Shown here: one piece after another, positions 26,478 through 36,175 of the stretch
How the letters are laid out: every line of letters begins with the position of its first letter
How positions within the stretch are numbered: position 1 is the stretch's first letter
NCBI RefSeq assembly: GCF_003515685.1
Contig: NZ_QWEG01000002.1
Location: 310,001-374,000, forward strand
DNA: 64,000 nucleotides
Direction: 5' to 3'
DNA from: Neobacillus notoginsengisoli
Lineage (GTDB): Bacteria; Bacillota; Bacilli; Bacillales; Cytobacillaceae
Translations under genes and position numbers: made by a program
The notes under the pieces: generated by a model
Told to the model about the DNA's origin: nothing
What the model saw: only the letters and a program-made list of their open reading frames with translations
Database searches by the model: none

Positions 26478-27436
26478 AAATGTAATTTCCTTTTTATTCT
26501 AATCAATGATATTAAGACTCTAGGAAAGTGCCATTGTAAAAACCACCTTAACTTTGTCTTATATGTAAATTCAGAAAATATAAACCTGAATTCATCTATA
26601 AAAGCTTCTTTATATTTTCCTTGCTCCAATAAGAGATCAAACTGATTACGTTTTATAGTCCTTTTGATAAGATCCTCATATTTAAAACCTGTATATTGAT
26701 TTATTTCATTTAGCATAATTGCAATTTTGTCAAGGTGCTTTTTATAATTCTCAACACTAGAAAGCGTCCGTTCCGACCATGAACCGCTAACTCCTACCCG
26801 ATAAGCTGACATATATTCATCCAAATAATAGACAGTGCCCTTTAATGCTAAATGAATAGCTAATGGATAATCACTAACATGAGCGTTTTTTAAAAAATCA
26901 GGAATATCATATGCAAACCTGGTGGGATATAACATTGAATTTGTCATAAAAAGGTTTCCACCTCGCTCAATTACTTCCTCTGCCGTAAAAATTCTTCCCC
27001 CTTTGTTTGGCCTGCTCACTGATTTTATTTTCTTATCTGATCCTGATACAATAGTTGCTGCATGAACACATAAACTGCATTCAGGGTGCTTTTCCATAAA
27101 GTCCACCTGTTTTTGGAGTTTATAAGGATCTATCCAAAAGTCGTCCCCTTCACAAATCGCAGTATATTTTCCTGCGGCTCGTTCACCATTACGCATCAAA
27201 TTTTTTTTCCCTAACGAATATTGATTAACAGCCTGATAGATTGGTTTAATGGTCTCTGGATATTTCCGTTCATATTCTCTAATGATATCCGCTGTTCCAT
27301 CTGTAGAGGCATCGTCATGGATTAATATTTCAAAGTCAAAATTTGTTTTTTGCATTAAAAAGCTTTCTATCGCATCTGCTATATAATCTTTATGGTTGTA
27401 GGTAATACAATTTATACTAACTAACATGTTTTTCAT
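26474..27436 (-). CDS. Glycosyltransferase family 2
   Basis: A 320-residue GT-A enzyme: MLVSINCITYNHKDYIADAIESFLMQ at the start, ILIHDDASTDGT for the nucleotide-sugar site, and ICEGDDFW as the metal-binding DxD-like motif. No membrane helix is seen. It adds one sugar of the repeat unit; donor and acceptor are unknown. ATG 27436 is chosen because GGGAGG lies 8 bases upstream. The stop overlaps the flippase start. Confidence 0.9.
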   Translation of the reverse strand: MKNMLVSINCITYNHKDYIADAIESFLMQKTNFDFEILIHDDASTDGTADIIREYERKYPETIKPIYQAVNQYSLGKKNLMRNGERAAGKYTAICEGDDFWIDPYKLQKQVDFMEKHPECSLCVHAATIVSGSDKKIKSVSRPNKGGRIFTAEEVIERGGNLFMTNSMLYPTRFAYDIPDFLKNAHVSDYPLAIHLALKGTVYYLDEYMSAYRVGVSGSWSERTLSSVENYKKHLDKIAIMLNEINQYTGFKYEDLIKRTIKRNQFDLLLEQGKYKEAFIDEFRFIFSEFTYKTKLRWFLQWHFPRVLISLIRIKRKLHL

Positions 27437-27499
27437 GGTCATTCCCTCCCACGATAACCACATTCCTATATTTTCTCCTTCAGTTAACTCATTAAGAAA

Positions 27500-27525
27500 A
27501 GCCCTATACTTTATGTTTAGGGCTC
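27500..27525 (-). terminator. Intra-locus hairpin, possibly a partial terminator
   Basis: AGCCCTA and TAGGGCT form a 7-bp stem with an 11-base loop; on the minus strand TTTTC follows. Between two glycosyltransferase genes it would act at most as an attenuator. Long operons with such signals are those that need EAR-type antitermination. Confidence 0.45.
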
Positions 27526-27560
27526 TTGAATCGGATTATGTGGAAATGTAAAAAACGATC

Positions 27561-28649
27561 TTAACTAAATAATTCAATAATATCTTGTTTTACATTCGTC
27601 TTAAAAAACGGATAGTTACCAAAATCTTTCCCATTTTCGTTCATTTCTATGTTCATTATTTTATGGAACCCGCTATAAATCTCCTCTGCCGAATGGACTA
27701 ATACACCATATGGATAGTCTTTCATCAATTCCTCTGGTCCTCCACACCTTGTTGAAAGGATACGTTTGTTTAAAACCATTGCTTCAGCGACTACTAAACC
27801 AAAGGATTCCACTTTTGAACTACAAACAATTGCATCACTGTCCTTCATGTATATATAAGGATTTTCTACAAAGTCCAAGATCTTCACATGTTTTTCCAAG
27901 TTGTTCGTTCTAATTTCTTCTACTAACTTACTTTTTTCGGGGCCTGACCCGATTATCGTTAAATTGACATCGTAATTTTCATCTCTGATTTTTTTAACTG
28001 CTGATACTACAGAGAAAAACATTTTTTCTTCCGACAATCTTCCAATACAGCAAAATTTGAATCCGTCCTTAAATGGAATTGTGTTTGGAGATCCCTTTTT
28101 TGATAAACTGATAACATTCTTATCATCAATTAAGTTATAGGTTACTTTGCTATTTATTTTTTCATATAGATAGCTCCTGTATTGATTTTTAATATAGTTC
28201 GATACACTAATACATTTGTCAAAATTCATTAAATACCTAATCAATTTCTTTTTGTTTATGAAATAATACAAATTATTATCATTGTATAAAGGATCATTAT
28301 GCTGCCAGCAGTATTTTTTAATTTTCATATTTCTAATACCCGAAACAAGTTTGGTCGGTATACCTTCTTGATAAGAGACAATATAATCATATTTTTTTCT
28401 TATAAAGAAAAACGAAAGTATTTCTGAGGAGAAAATTTTGAAAAATCGATTGATAAATATATGCCCCTTATCAAAAAGATATTGATATTTTGTTCCCTCA
28501 GGCAATTGTTTCTTTAATTTTTCGCATTTGTAGATTGACATAACCGTTATGTCTGTATCCTTATTGATTAATACTTTTATAATATCAATTAAGGATTTTT
28601 CTACTCCTCCGAATTCGACAGCTTCTAGTACGAACAATATTCTTTTCAT
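27561..28649 (-). CDS. Glycosyltransferase family 4
   Basis: A 362-residue GT-B enzyme. MKRILFVLEAVEFGGVEKSLIDI is the N-terminal domain start; KFCCIGRLSEEKMFFSVVSAV and SKVESFGLVVAEAMVLNKRILSTRCGGPEEL give the EX7E nucleotide-sugar site. It belongs to the retaining GT4 family and adds a repeat-unit sugar in the cytoplasm. Base composition is clearly more AT-rich than the rml genes, as for the next three glycosyltransferases, which suggests this central block was acquired or exchanged as a unit. The binding site before the ATG is weak. Confidence 0.9.
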   Translation of the reverse strand: MKRILFVLEAVEFGGVEKSLIDIIKVLINKDTDITVMSIYKCEKLKKQLPEGTKYQYLFDKGHIFINRFFKIFSSEILSFFFIRKKYDYIVSYQEGIPTKLVSGIRNMKIKKYCWQHNDPLYNDNNLYYFINKKKLIRYLMNFDKCISVSNYIKNQYRSYLYEKINSKVTYNLIDDKNVISLSKKGSPNTIPFKDGFKFCCIGRLSEEKMFFSVVSAVKKIRDENYDVNLTIIGSGPEKSKLVEEIRTNNLEKHVKILDFVENPYIYMKDSDAIVCSSKVESFGLVVAEAMVLNKRILSTRCGGPEELMKDYPYGVLVHSAEEIYSGFHKIMNIEMNENGKDFGNYPFFKTNVKQDIIELFS

Positions 28650-28664
28650 GGTTCACCACGGCTA

Positions 28665-29684
28665 TCAATAATTTAATGTCTTAAGTATTACTTTTACTTT
28701 GTTCAGAAATATAACCCCATAAAGATTATTAGACACTAAAAAGCGAAGGAGTATGGTATTGTACCGGCTTATTTTAACGTTTTCAAAATTCTTACCGAGC
28801 CCCCACAACTCCGTCTCTTGTTTTATAAGTTTCTTTTTTTTTGAAAATGGGATATTCTGATTTCCAATGATACTTTCAATATGGTAAATACATTCATTGA
28901 TCTTGTTGGTAATGACATATTCTTTAATGTTAACCCCAAATATTTTTGTGAATTCCATTTCAGATTCTAACAATTTACTAACTAATTCAAATTTATTCTC
29001 ATAATATTTTTGTGAGAGGCCCTGACCGGGTCTGACCATGTAAATATATACAATATCCAATATAGTAATAATCTTTTCTGATTCCCTAAAACAGCTTAAG
29101 TTAAAGAGTAAGTCCTCTCCTAATGTCATACCAGCATCAAATAAGATATTCTTTTCCTCTAAGAAGGTCCGACAATATAGTTTATTCCAGGGTGCATTTA
29201 TCACTTTATTCCTTTTTAACATTAAATACTTGGTTGCAAACTCTTCTGAAGAAAAAACTTCTTCCCCTCCATTGAATCTCTCAAGAATAACTTTAGATTT
29301 TTTTAAGTATTTTCTTTCCTCGAATCCTCCAATTACAACTTGAGCATTCTGTTGCTCAGCTGCCTCAACTAATTTACTTGTTGACTCTTCAGGTAAGAGA
29401 TCATCAGAATCAACAAACCGAATATATTTTCCTCCAGCCATATTTAATCCAAAGTTACGGGCAGCCGAAACCCCTCCATTTTCTTTTTTATATACCTTAA
29501 CCCTATTATCCGAACTCTCATACTGTTTGCATATCTGTAAACTATTGTCTATTGATCCATCGTCAACCAGTATGACTTCTATTTCTTTATGTGACTGGTT
29601 TAGTACACTCTCTATTGTATGAACTAGATATTTTTCAGAGTTATATATTGGTAAGATTATACTTACTAATACATTTGTACTCAT
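28665..29684 (-). CDS. Glycosyltransferase family 2
   Basis: A 339-residue GT2 enzyme: VSIILPIYNSEKYLVHTIESVLNQ, VILVDDGSIDNSL, NGGVSAARNFGLNMAGGKYIRFVDSDD with the DxD motif. The C-terminal half is AT-rich and basic, with no clear membrane helix. It adds one sugar of the repeat unit. The ATG shares one base with the stop of the preceding gene (TAATG) and GGAGC lies 8 bases upstream, so the two are translationally coupled. Confidence 0.9.
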   Translation of the reverse strand: MSTNVLVSIILPIYNSEKYLVHTIESVLNQSHKEIEVILVDDGSIDNSLQICKQYESSDNRVKVYKKENGGVSAARNFGLNMAGGKYIRFVDSDDLLPEESTSKLVEAAEQQNAQVVIGGFEERKYLKKSKVILERFNGGEEVFSSEEFATKYLMLKRNKVINAPWNKLYCRTFLEEKNILFDAGMTLGEDLLFNLSCFRESEKIITILDIVYIYMVRPGQGLSQKYYENKFELVSKLLESEMEFTKIFGVNIKEYVITNKINECIYHIESIIGNQNIPFSKKKKLIKQETELWGLGKNFENVKISRYNTILLRFLVSNNLYGVIFLNKVKVILKTLNY

Positions 29685-30691
29685 TAAAATAGCTCCTTCT
29701 CCTTGTAAAAATAGCCCATAATTATTTTATTACTAATGAATGTTTTACAAAATCCATAACCCAATAAAGAACATATACTGAGTATTTTATAAATTTTTGA
29801 AACGTCTTTAGTTTTGAGCATAATGAAAGAACTTTTTCTAACATTTCTTGTAAGCAGCTTACCAATCGTATAAAATTCATTTTCCGGAAATTTATAATTA
29901 TATCTTAATAGTTCGATTAAAAGTCCGCAGCTCCCATATGCATAATAAAATTTAGTATATTCTAATAAATCTTTATAATACTGGTTTATAAAAATTGTCA
30001 TTTCTTCAATGGCTTCAAGGTATTCCAGCTTTTTTTTTCTGAAACTGTTACGAAGAATACTATCTGCTCTTTGAACGTAATAATATTTTGCTGCGTCACT
30101 GTAAACCGTCCTATTTGATTTTGCAAAAACTTTATATGTTGTAAATACATCCTCGAATATTTTACCTTCGGGATACCGGACTCCATCAAATAAAGCCCTT
30201 CTATATAATTTATCAACTGCATAATGATGAATGGTATTTGCCTCCAATAGTGACCTCATACCCTCAATGTTATTTAGAATGACTAAATCACCAGAAGGAT
30301 ATTTCTCAAAATATACTTCACCACCCTTGAAAACTCTTTGAAGATTACAAATTGAAATATCCGCAGAAGTTTTTATCAGATTATTTATTAATACTTCATA
30401 CATATCGTTTGCAATGTAGTCATCCCCATCTACAAAACCAATAAAGTTTCCTGTTGCAATATCTAACCCAGCGTTTCGGGCTGAGCTTAATCCTCCATTG
30501 GGTTTATTAATTAACGTTATTCTATTATCAGAACTAGAACTTTTTTTTATCAGCTTAAGTGTATTGTCAGAAGAACCGTCATTGACGACTATAATCTCCA
30601 GGTTTTTATATGTTTGAGAAATAATCGATTCAAGACATTTTTCAATATATGCTTCAACGTTATATGCAGCCACGATAACACTTATTTTCAT
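29684..30691 (-). CDS. Glycosyltransferase family 2
   Basis: A 335-residue GT2 enzyme: MKISVIVAAYNVEAYIEKCLESIISQ, IVVNDGSSDNT, NGGLSSARNAGLDIATGNFIGFVDGDDYI. Its start overlaps the stop of the upstream GT2 gene by 4 bases (ATGA) and its stop overlaps the start of the next one, so three GT2 genes form one translationally coupled string. The protein resembles its two neighbours in layout, which suggests local duplication followed by divergence of the C-terminal acceptor part. Donor sugar unknown. Confidence 0.9.
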   Translation of the reverse strand: MKISVIVAAYNVEAYIEKCLESIISQTYKNLEIIVVNDGSSDNTLKLIKKSSSSDNRITLINKPNGGLSSARNAGLDIATGNFIGFVDGDDYIANDMYEVLINNLIKTSADISICNLQRVFKGGEVYFEKYPSGDLVILNNIEGMRSLLEANTIHHYAVDKLYRRALFDGVRYPEGKIFEDVFTTYKVFAKSNRTVYSDAAKYYYVQRADSILRNSFRKKKLEYLEAIEEMTIFINQYYKDLLEYTKFYYAYGSCGLLIELLRYNYKFPENEFYTIGKLLTRNVRKSSFIMLKTKDVSKIYKILSICSLLGYGFCKTFISNKIIMGYFYKEKELF

Positions 30692-31707
30692 CTTAGCACT
30701 CTCTTTATATTTAGAATTTTGGCCAAAAATAGTATGAATTTACTGTTATTTGTTTTTAAAATTTGTTCAATAACTATTGTTGAAAAATCATAGGGATGAT
30801 TTTTAGCAATAACTTCTCTTATTTCTTTTCGACTCAAAATATCTCTAATCAATTCTAATTTTCGTTGATAAGTTAACTGACAATTCCTTTTGTAAAAATC
30901 CATAAAATAAGCCATGATGTCCCGGATTAAAAACCGATCGATCATAGCTTGATTTTTTTTTAATATTCCCCAGTAAGATAGGAGATTCCTAATTTCCATT
31001 AGGAGGTCATATCGAACATCAAATCGGTTTAACCGAAAACGTGACACAAGCCCTTCTCCTTTTTTTACACAATAGTTTACGAATGCCAGATTTAAAATTT
31101 TTACGTGTTCAATATCTCTAATGACAGCTAGATTGAACTTTAAATCCTCCCCAATGTTTAAATCTGCCGGGAACTTTATTTCCTTTTCTTTTAAGTAGCT
31201 AGTTAAATAAACCTTATTCCAAGGAGCGTTAATCATTTCATTTCGTATTAATGAAACGGCATAATCCCTGAATCTATGTTGGTCATGAAAAGTGAGCATC
31301 TGTTCACTCGGCAGTAAACAATCGCTGTATTTATTTTCAAAATCGACATTGTAACCGAAGATCATCAGTTCGATGTTTGGGGTTAAGCTTGCTGCCATTT
31401 GTTTAAGTGCTGTTTCTACATAAAAGTCATCCGCATCCAGGAATGTAATATACTTACCTTGTGCTTGCTCAATTCCTACATTCCTTGCATAGCTGACACC
31501 TGAATTTTCTATGGAGAAAAGCTTTATTCTTGGTTCATTTCGAGCGATATCTTGGCAGATTTCATGGCTGCGGTCAGTGGAACCGTCATTGATCACGATG
31601 ATTTCGATACCCATGAAATCCTGGGATAAAATACTGCCAATGGCACGGCTGATGGTTCTTTCAGCATTGAATACCGGAATGACAATCGATAAAAAAGGAG
31701 TGCCCAT
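30688..31707 (-). CDS. Glycosyltransferase family 2
   Basis: A 339-residue GT2 enzyme: FLSIVIPVFNAERTISRAIGSILSQ, IIVINDGSTDRS, NSGVSYARNVGIEQAQGKYITFLDADDFY with the DxD motif. The C-terminal half has the same NAPWNKVYL and GEDLKFNLA pattern as the GT2 at 28665-29684, so the two are close relatives. ATG 31707 lies inside the TGA of the polymerase gene (TGATG), which makes translation coupled; the frame's TTG three bases upstream is therefore not needed. Confidence 0.9.
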   Translation of the reverse strand: MGTPFLSIVIPVFNAERTISRAIGSILSQDFMGIEIIVINDGSTDRSHEICQDIARNEPRIKLFSIENSGVSYARNVGIEQAQGKYITFLDADDFYVETALKQMAASLTPNIELMIFGYNVDFENKYSDCLLPSEQMLTFHDQHRFRDYAVSLIRNEMINAPWNKVYLTSYLKEKEIKFPADLNIGEDLKFNLAVIRDIEHVKILNLAFVNYCVKKGEGLVSRFRLNRFDVRYDLLMEIRNLLSYWGILKKNQAMIDRFLIRDIMAYFMDFYKRNCQLTYQRKLELIRDILSRKEIREVIAKNHPYDFSTIVIEQILKTNNSKFILFLAKILNIKRVLR

Positions 31708-32906
31708 CAACTTGTTTCCCCTTTGCTTTTTAGAACTAGAAAATAAAACAGAATATAGTAGAACCAGAGTACCGTTCGGCGTAAATCATTAATCCCAAAG
31801 CCATACACGATTAAAGAAATGACCGAACATAAGATAAAGGTATTCACATAGGTGTTTTTCGTTAATTTTGTAACCATAAGGATATACGCTAATCCCCCGG
31901 CGATTCCGCCTTGGGTAAGTATTTGCAGAAAAGAATTATGAGCTTCATACCCATCAAATACATCGTCACCGGAATATGAGCCGGGACCCAGGCCGAAAAT
32001 GGGCGAATAAAGCCAGGCTTTAATGGCATTGCTCCAAATGACAAGCCTATTCTCTCCATTGGTATCACCATGAAAGAAATCATTGATGAAGATAAGAATC
32101 AATTCGGAATTGAACAATAAAACGAGAAGAAGGATGCAGAATAACGCAATAATAAGGCCATAAGAACGATGTAGTTTATGAACAGATTTCACTGTCATAA
32201 CTATACAAAAAATGAGAGTTGCAATCGCCCACGCCGCCACCAATGTAGAAGAAGTCGTTGACAATCCTATGAAAACACTTAGAACAATCCCTGCTAAAGC
32301 CAGGATTTTTACTGTCATTTGTTTTTCAATGGTCATGATATACAACCCGATAAATGGAAAGGGAGCGATGAAGTAGGCAAATTGGTGGTAATCATTAGCA
32401 AATGGAGAAAAAATGTCAGCCCCCCCATATGTTAAACTAAACCCCAATAAAACAGTCCTGCCTCGCAGATAGATAAAAAACAACGTGCCTATTACAAATA
32501 ATCCGCCGAAATAAAGAAAACGCACTAAACTGTATAGGCTGGCAAAATTGCTCTTTTTAAGGAAGGTTTCAAATGTAAAACATAAAAATAAGATTACTAC
32601 ATAGGCCTGATAATCGAATTTCACATCTTGGGGCGCGATTCCTAAAAAGGTATTGACCGCATAGCCGAATGTCATGAAACACAGAAAGGCGACCCAAAAT
32701 AAAGAAAAGAAATGATGGTGAAACGATACCAGGATTTTCTTCTTGCCAACTAGCTCGTTCAGACAAAAAAATAATAAAAGCAGCTCTCCAAGGCCAAATG
32801 CACCGAACCTTAGTGATGTGAAACCAAAAAACAAAACCATGGTCAAAATAAGGATATTTTGCGGACTAAATAGTACATAATGTTCCTGAGTCAGTTTATT
32901 TTCCAT
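31707..32906 (-). CDS. O-antigen ligase/polymerase family membrane protein (Wzy-like)
   Basis: A 399-residue protein with about 10-11 hydrophobic helices. The large extracytoplasmic loop and the motif NRLVIWSNAIKAWLYSPIFGLGPGSYSGDD...AHNSFLQILTQGGIAG are typical of the Wzy_C family. It should polymerise flipped repeat units at the outer face of the membrane. ATG 32906 is supported by AAGGTG 6 bases upstream. It follows the EpsD-like gene by 10 bases. Confidence 0.88.
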   Translation of the reverse strand: MENKLTQEHYVLFSPQNILILTMVLFFGFTSLRFGAFGLGELLLLFFCLNELVGKKKILVSFHHHFFSLFWVAFLCFMTFGYAVNTFLGIAPQDVKFDYQAYVVILFLCFTFETFLKKSNFASLYSLVRFLYFGGLFVIGTLFFIYLRGRTVLLGFSLTYGGADIFSPFANDYHQFAYFIAPFPFIGLYIMTIEKQMTVKILALAGIVLSVFIGLSTTSSTLVAAWAIATLIFCIVMTVKSVHKLHRSYGLIIALFCILLLVLLFNSELILIFINDFFHGDTNGENRLVIWSNAIKAWLYSPIFGLGPGSYSGDDVFDGYEAHNSFLQILTQGGIAGGLAYILMVTKLTKNTYVNTFILCSVISLIVYGFGINDLRRTVLWFYYILFYFLVLKSKGETS

Positions 32907-32916
32907 ACGAACACCT

Positions 32917-34068
32917 TTATGAAATTGTTTTTGTAAACATTTGCTCATTTTGTTGATTGTTTAACCCATAGATCTCCATAAGCTGACCAATCACTTGTTT
33001 AACATCATATTGTTTAATAGATTCATAGGCATTCGAGCCTATTTTCTCTAAAAAATCTCTGTTCCGGTAAAGCACTTCTATTCTTTGGGCTGTTTCAGCC
33101 GCATCCCCAACATTTACTAAAAATCCGCTCACCTTATCTTCAACTAAATCACGAATCCCTCTAATCCTTGTTCCGATTACTGGTTTCCTGCAGGCCATCA
33201 ATTCCATGATATTTCTAGGCAGCCCTTCCCGGTAAGACATGAGGATGCCAAGATCACTCGCTGTTATCAGCGCGGTTATATCATCCCGATTCCCCAGGAA
33301 ATGAATCCGGTCCTCTAACTCCCTTTCCGTCAGCTCCATTTTAAGTCTCTCAAGAAGCGGGCCATCACCGGCACAAATCACTTGTACATGGATTCCTTTT
33401 TGCTTAAGAATGTCCACAGCCTCGATCATCTGTTTATGATTCTTATTATTGTTCACTTCAGCAATCATGATGATGACGAAATCATCCTCGTTTAAGTTTA
33501 GAGTCCTTCTGACCTCATTTCGATCATATAAATCAGCACGATAAGAAGCTAATTTTACGCCAACCCCATTGGCCAGATGAGTTCCCTTCACCTTGAACCT
33601 CTTTGCCCGCTCATAATCTTCAGTGTTCATCGTAATGATCGTGTCCGTATAGCGAGCCATCACCTTTTCGATAGGGTAATAAATCCCCCAATTGACGAGC
33701 GGCGCTCCCTTATAAAAGTGGAACCCATGGGCCGTGTAAATTGTTTTCAGTTTTGGGAATCTAAGCTTTAGAAGCCTCCCGTACAAGGCGGCGATTGGCG
33801 TATGAACATGGACGATATCGTAGTTGAATTGATTCTGGATCTTCATCAGGTCAAAAAAAGCCTTCACGTTCTCGGGATGTAACGGGTTCCGGGTAAAAGG
33901 AACATCAAAAAACCTGACCCCGAGATTGGCCAGGTTTTGATCGGCTTCTTCATCGATTGAACACGCACAGTCGACGACATTGCCTTCATTTATAAGCTTT
34001 TCAATATGAGGTACTAAAAAAGAATTGATGGTTCTGCTCAAGGTTGAGATATAAAGGATTTTTTTCAC
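32917..34068 (-). CDS. epsD: Glycosyltransferase family 4 (EpsD-like)
   Basis: A 383-residue GT-B enzyme directly after epsC, the position of epsD in B. subtilis. KKILYISTLSRTINSFLVPHIEKLINEG starts the first Rossmann domain, DIVHVHTPIAALYGR and YTAHGFHFYKGAP follow, and the second domain has MSYREGLPRNIMELMACRKPVIGTRIRGIRDLV with the EX7E site. It adds an early sugar of the repeat unit. The frame opens at ATG 34101, but that codon has no binding site. GTG 34068 is preferred because it starts the conserved domain; GTG 34077, behind GAGG, is the alternative. Confidence 0.87.
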   Translation of the reverse strand: MKKILYISTLSRTINSFLVPHIEKLINEGNVVDCACSIDEEADQNLANLGVRFFDVPFTRNPLHPENVKAFFDLMKIQNQFNYDIVHVHTPIAALYGRLLKLRFPKLKTIYTAHGFHFYKGAPLVNWGIYYPIEKVMARYTDTIITMNTEDYERAKRFKVKGTHLANGVGVKLASYRADLYDRNEVRRTLNLNEDDFVIIMIAEVNNNKNHKQMIEAVDILKQKGIHVQVICAGDGPLLERLKMELTERELEDRIHFLGNRDDITALITASDLGILMSYREGLPRNIMELMACRKPVIGTRIRGIRDLVEDKVSGFLVNVGDAAETAQRIEVLYRNRDFLEKIGSNAYESIKQYDVKQVIGQLMEIYGLNNQQNEQMFTKTIS

Positions 34069-34187
34069 TTCGTTCACCAGCCTCAGTTGGTCTTTATGCA
34101 TTTTTTCAAAAATATCCTGAAACTTAACAACATAATATGAACGGCCTCCATTCCAGAAGAATGGAAATCTGTTTCTATAAAAAACCT

Positions 34188-36014
34188 TTAAACTGAAATG
34201 GATAATAGCCGCTTTGAAGCGACTTTCCCATTTGCAATCAACAAAAGTTTTTCTCTAATTTCTTCCTTTTCTAAAGTAGGAAAAGTTTCAATTAAATGAT
34301 TGATCTCTTCCATATATAACTCCGACCTTTTACCAATGTAAATTTTCGGATAAATTTGCTTCTCATGAACTTCCTCTTCTTTGAGAAGTTCCTCATATAA
34401 CTTTTCGCCAGGCCGTATTCCCGTGAATTCAATTCCGATTTCCTCGACTGAATTTCCCGAAAGCTTTATCAGATTTTTGGCAAGGTCAACAATCTTAACA
34501 GGTTCACCCATGTCCAGTACGAAAACTTCTCCGCCTTTTGCTAAAGAACCAGCTTGGATTACCAGCCTGGAGGCTTCGGGAATCGTCATAAAGTAACGAA
34601 TCATGTCAGGATGAGTAACGGTTACAGGTCCGCCATTTTCAATTTGCCGCTTAAATAAAGGGATCACACTACCACGGCTCCCGAGCACATTGCCAAATCT
34701 TACAGTCACAAACTTTGTAGAGCTTTTGCGGTCCATTCCCTGAATGATCATTTCAGCCAGTCGCTTCGTAGCTCCCATTACACTGGTCGGATTGACTGCT
34801 TTATCTGTAGATATCATCACAAAAGTTTTTACGCCATTTAAACTGGCCGCCTTTGCTGCATTCCTTGTACCTATTACATTGTTCTTTAATGCTTCTTCAG
34901 GATTTCGTTCCATAAGGGGTACATGTTTATGGGCTCCCGCGTGGTAAACAACATCCGGCCTATAGTCTTTCATTATCCTATTCATTTTTTCTTCATCCCG
35001 CAGGTCTGCTATTTCCGTGATGAATTCTATTGAAGGTGATTGATTAGACTCGATTAATTCCATTTCGATTGAATAGATGCTGTTTTCACCATGGCCTAAC
35101 AAAATAAGGCGTGACGGTTGAAAGGATACAATTTGACGGCATATTTCGGAACCAATCGATCCCCCGGCCCCAGTAACCAGGACTGTTTTCCCGGATAGAT
35201 ATTCTGAAATATTTGCGATATCGAGTTTAATTTGTTCCCTGCCTAACAAATCCTCTACCTGTACATCACGAAATTGACTGACAGAGACCTTCCCTGAAAC
35301 CAAGTCCTCAAGCATAGGCAAAATTTGCGTTTTCGCATTCGTTTTGGCACATTCTAAAAAAATTGCATTCAATTCCTTTTTCTTAAGCGAAGGAATGGCG
35401 ATTACAACGTTTTCAATATTGCGTTTTCTAACAAAGGATTCGATTTGATTTGTTCCACCTACAACCGGTATTCCAAAGATATCAAGGTTGTGCTTTTTAA
35501 TATCGTCATCTATAAATCCAACCGGAAGAAGTTCCGTATCGCGATTTTGCAAAAGCTGTCTCGCCACCATTGATCCAGCAGACCCCGCGCCTACGATTAG
35601 CGTTTTCTTCTTGTTCCCTTTTTTGTTAATAAAAGAATCCCGAAACACTCTCAAGCAAAATCTGGATCCGCCGATAAGAAAAATATGTAGCAGCCATGTT
35701 ACCGCCAAAAGCCTGAAAGATATCTTATGTATAATGAGCTGTTGAACGAATAATGCTGCCAGGATGGATCCAGTGACTACTTTTAAAACAATCATCAGTT
35801 CCCCAATACTTGCATATTCCCAAGCCTTTTTATACAAATGAAGTTTGAATGAAAGAATATGATGGCTGACCAGGATTGCAAGAGCTGTGATGACAATCGA
35901 GAATGTCACTACATGGACGGTTGCATTCACTAGGAATCTGCTAAAAAAAAGGGCTGTTAATACAAAACAGGAATCCACCAAAATAAATAAAGACAACCTT
36001 TGTTTGTAGGTCAT
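34188..36014 (-). CDS. epsC: UDP-sugar 4,6-dehydratase (CapD/EpsC family)
   Basis: A 608-residue membrane enzyme closely matching B. subtilis EpsC. Four N-terminal helices (about 10-110) are followed by a first nucleotide-binding domain (GAGSAGSMVARQLL, about 145) and the catalytic extended SDR domain (VTGAGGSIGSEICRQIVSFQP near 285, STDKAVNPTSVMGATKR, FGNVLGSRGSVIPLF, YFMTIPEASRLVIQAG). It makes UDP-4-keto-6-deoxy-GlcNAc, the substrate of EpsN. ATG 36014 has AAGGGGG 7 bases upstream; a GTG two codons earlier is too close to that site. A structured leader (EAR-type RNA) precedes it. Confidence 0.95.
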   Translation of the reverse strand: MTYKQRLSLFILVDSCFVLTALFFSRFLVNATVHVVTFSIVITALAILVSHHILSFKLHLYKKAWEYASIGELMIVLKVVTGSILAALFVQQLIIHKISFRLLAVTWLLHIFLIGGSRFCLRVFRDSFINKKGNKKKTLIVGAGSAGSMVARQLLQNRDTELLPVGFIDDDIKKHNLDIFGIPVVGGTNQIESFVRKRNIENVVIAIPSLKKKELNAIFLECAKTNAKTQILPMLEDLVSGKVSVSQFRDVQVEDLLGREQIKLDIANISEYLSGKTVLVTGAGGSIGSEICRQIVSFQPSRLILLGHGENSIYSIEMELIESNQSPSIEFITEIADLRDEEKMNRIMKDYRPDVVYHAGAHKHVPLMERNPEEALKNNVIGTRNAAKAASLNGVKTFVMISTDKAVNPTSVMGATKRLAEMIIQGMDRKSSTKFVTVRFGNVLGSRGSVIPLFKRQIENGGPVTVTHPDMIRYFMTIPEASRLVIQAGSLAKGGEVFVLDMGEPVKIVDLAKNLIKLSGNSVEEIGIEFTGIRPGEKLYEELLKEEEVHEKQIYPKIYIGKRSELYMEEINHLIETFPTLEKEEIREKLLLIANGKVASKRLLSISV

Positions 36015-36118
36015 TTTCACACCCCCTTAGTGTTAACGATTGGAATTTTTACACCTGGTAACACTTGACCCAATTAGACATCAAGGTTCATAAACATACA
36101 CTCCCTATAAATAACATT

Positions 36119-36167
36119 AAAACCTTTCATTATAAGATCTTAGAAAGATGTTATAATGAAAGATTTT
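36119..36167 (-). other. Long AT-rich inverted repeat between the EAR-like RNA and epsC
   Basis: Two 23-base arms pair at 21 of 23 positions around a 3-base loop. In RNA this is a long stable hairpin centred on CTTTCATTATAA / TTATAATGAAAG, ending in GGUUUU without a full U-run. It may be a pause or termination site that the EAR element overrides, or a processing site. Confidence 0.6.
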
Positions 36168-36175
36168 AATGAAAC

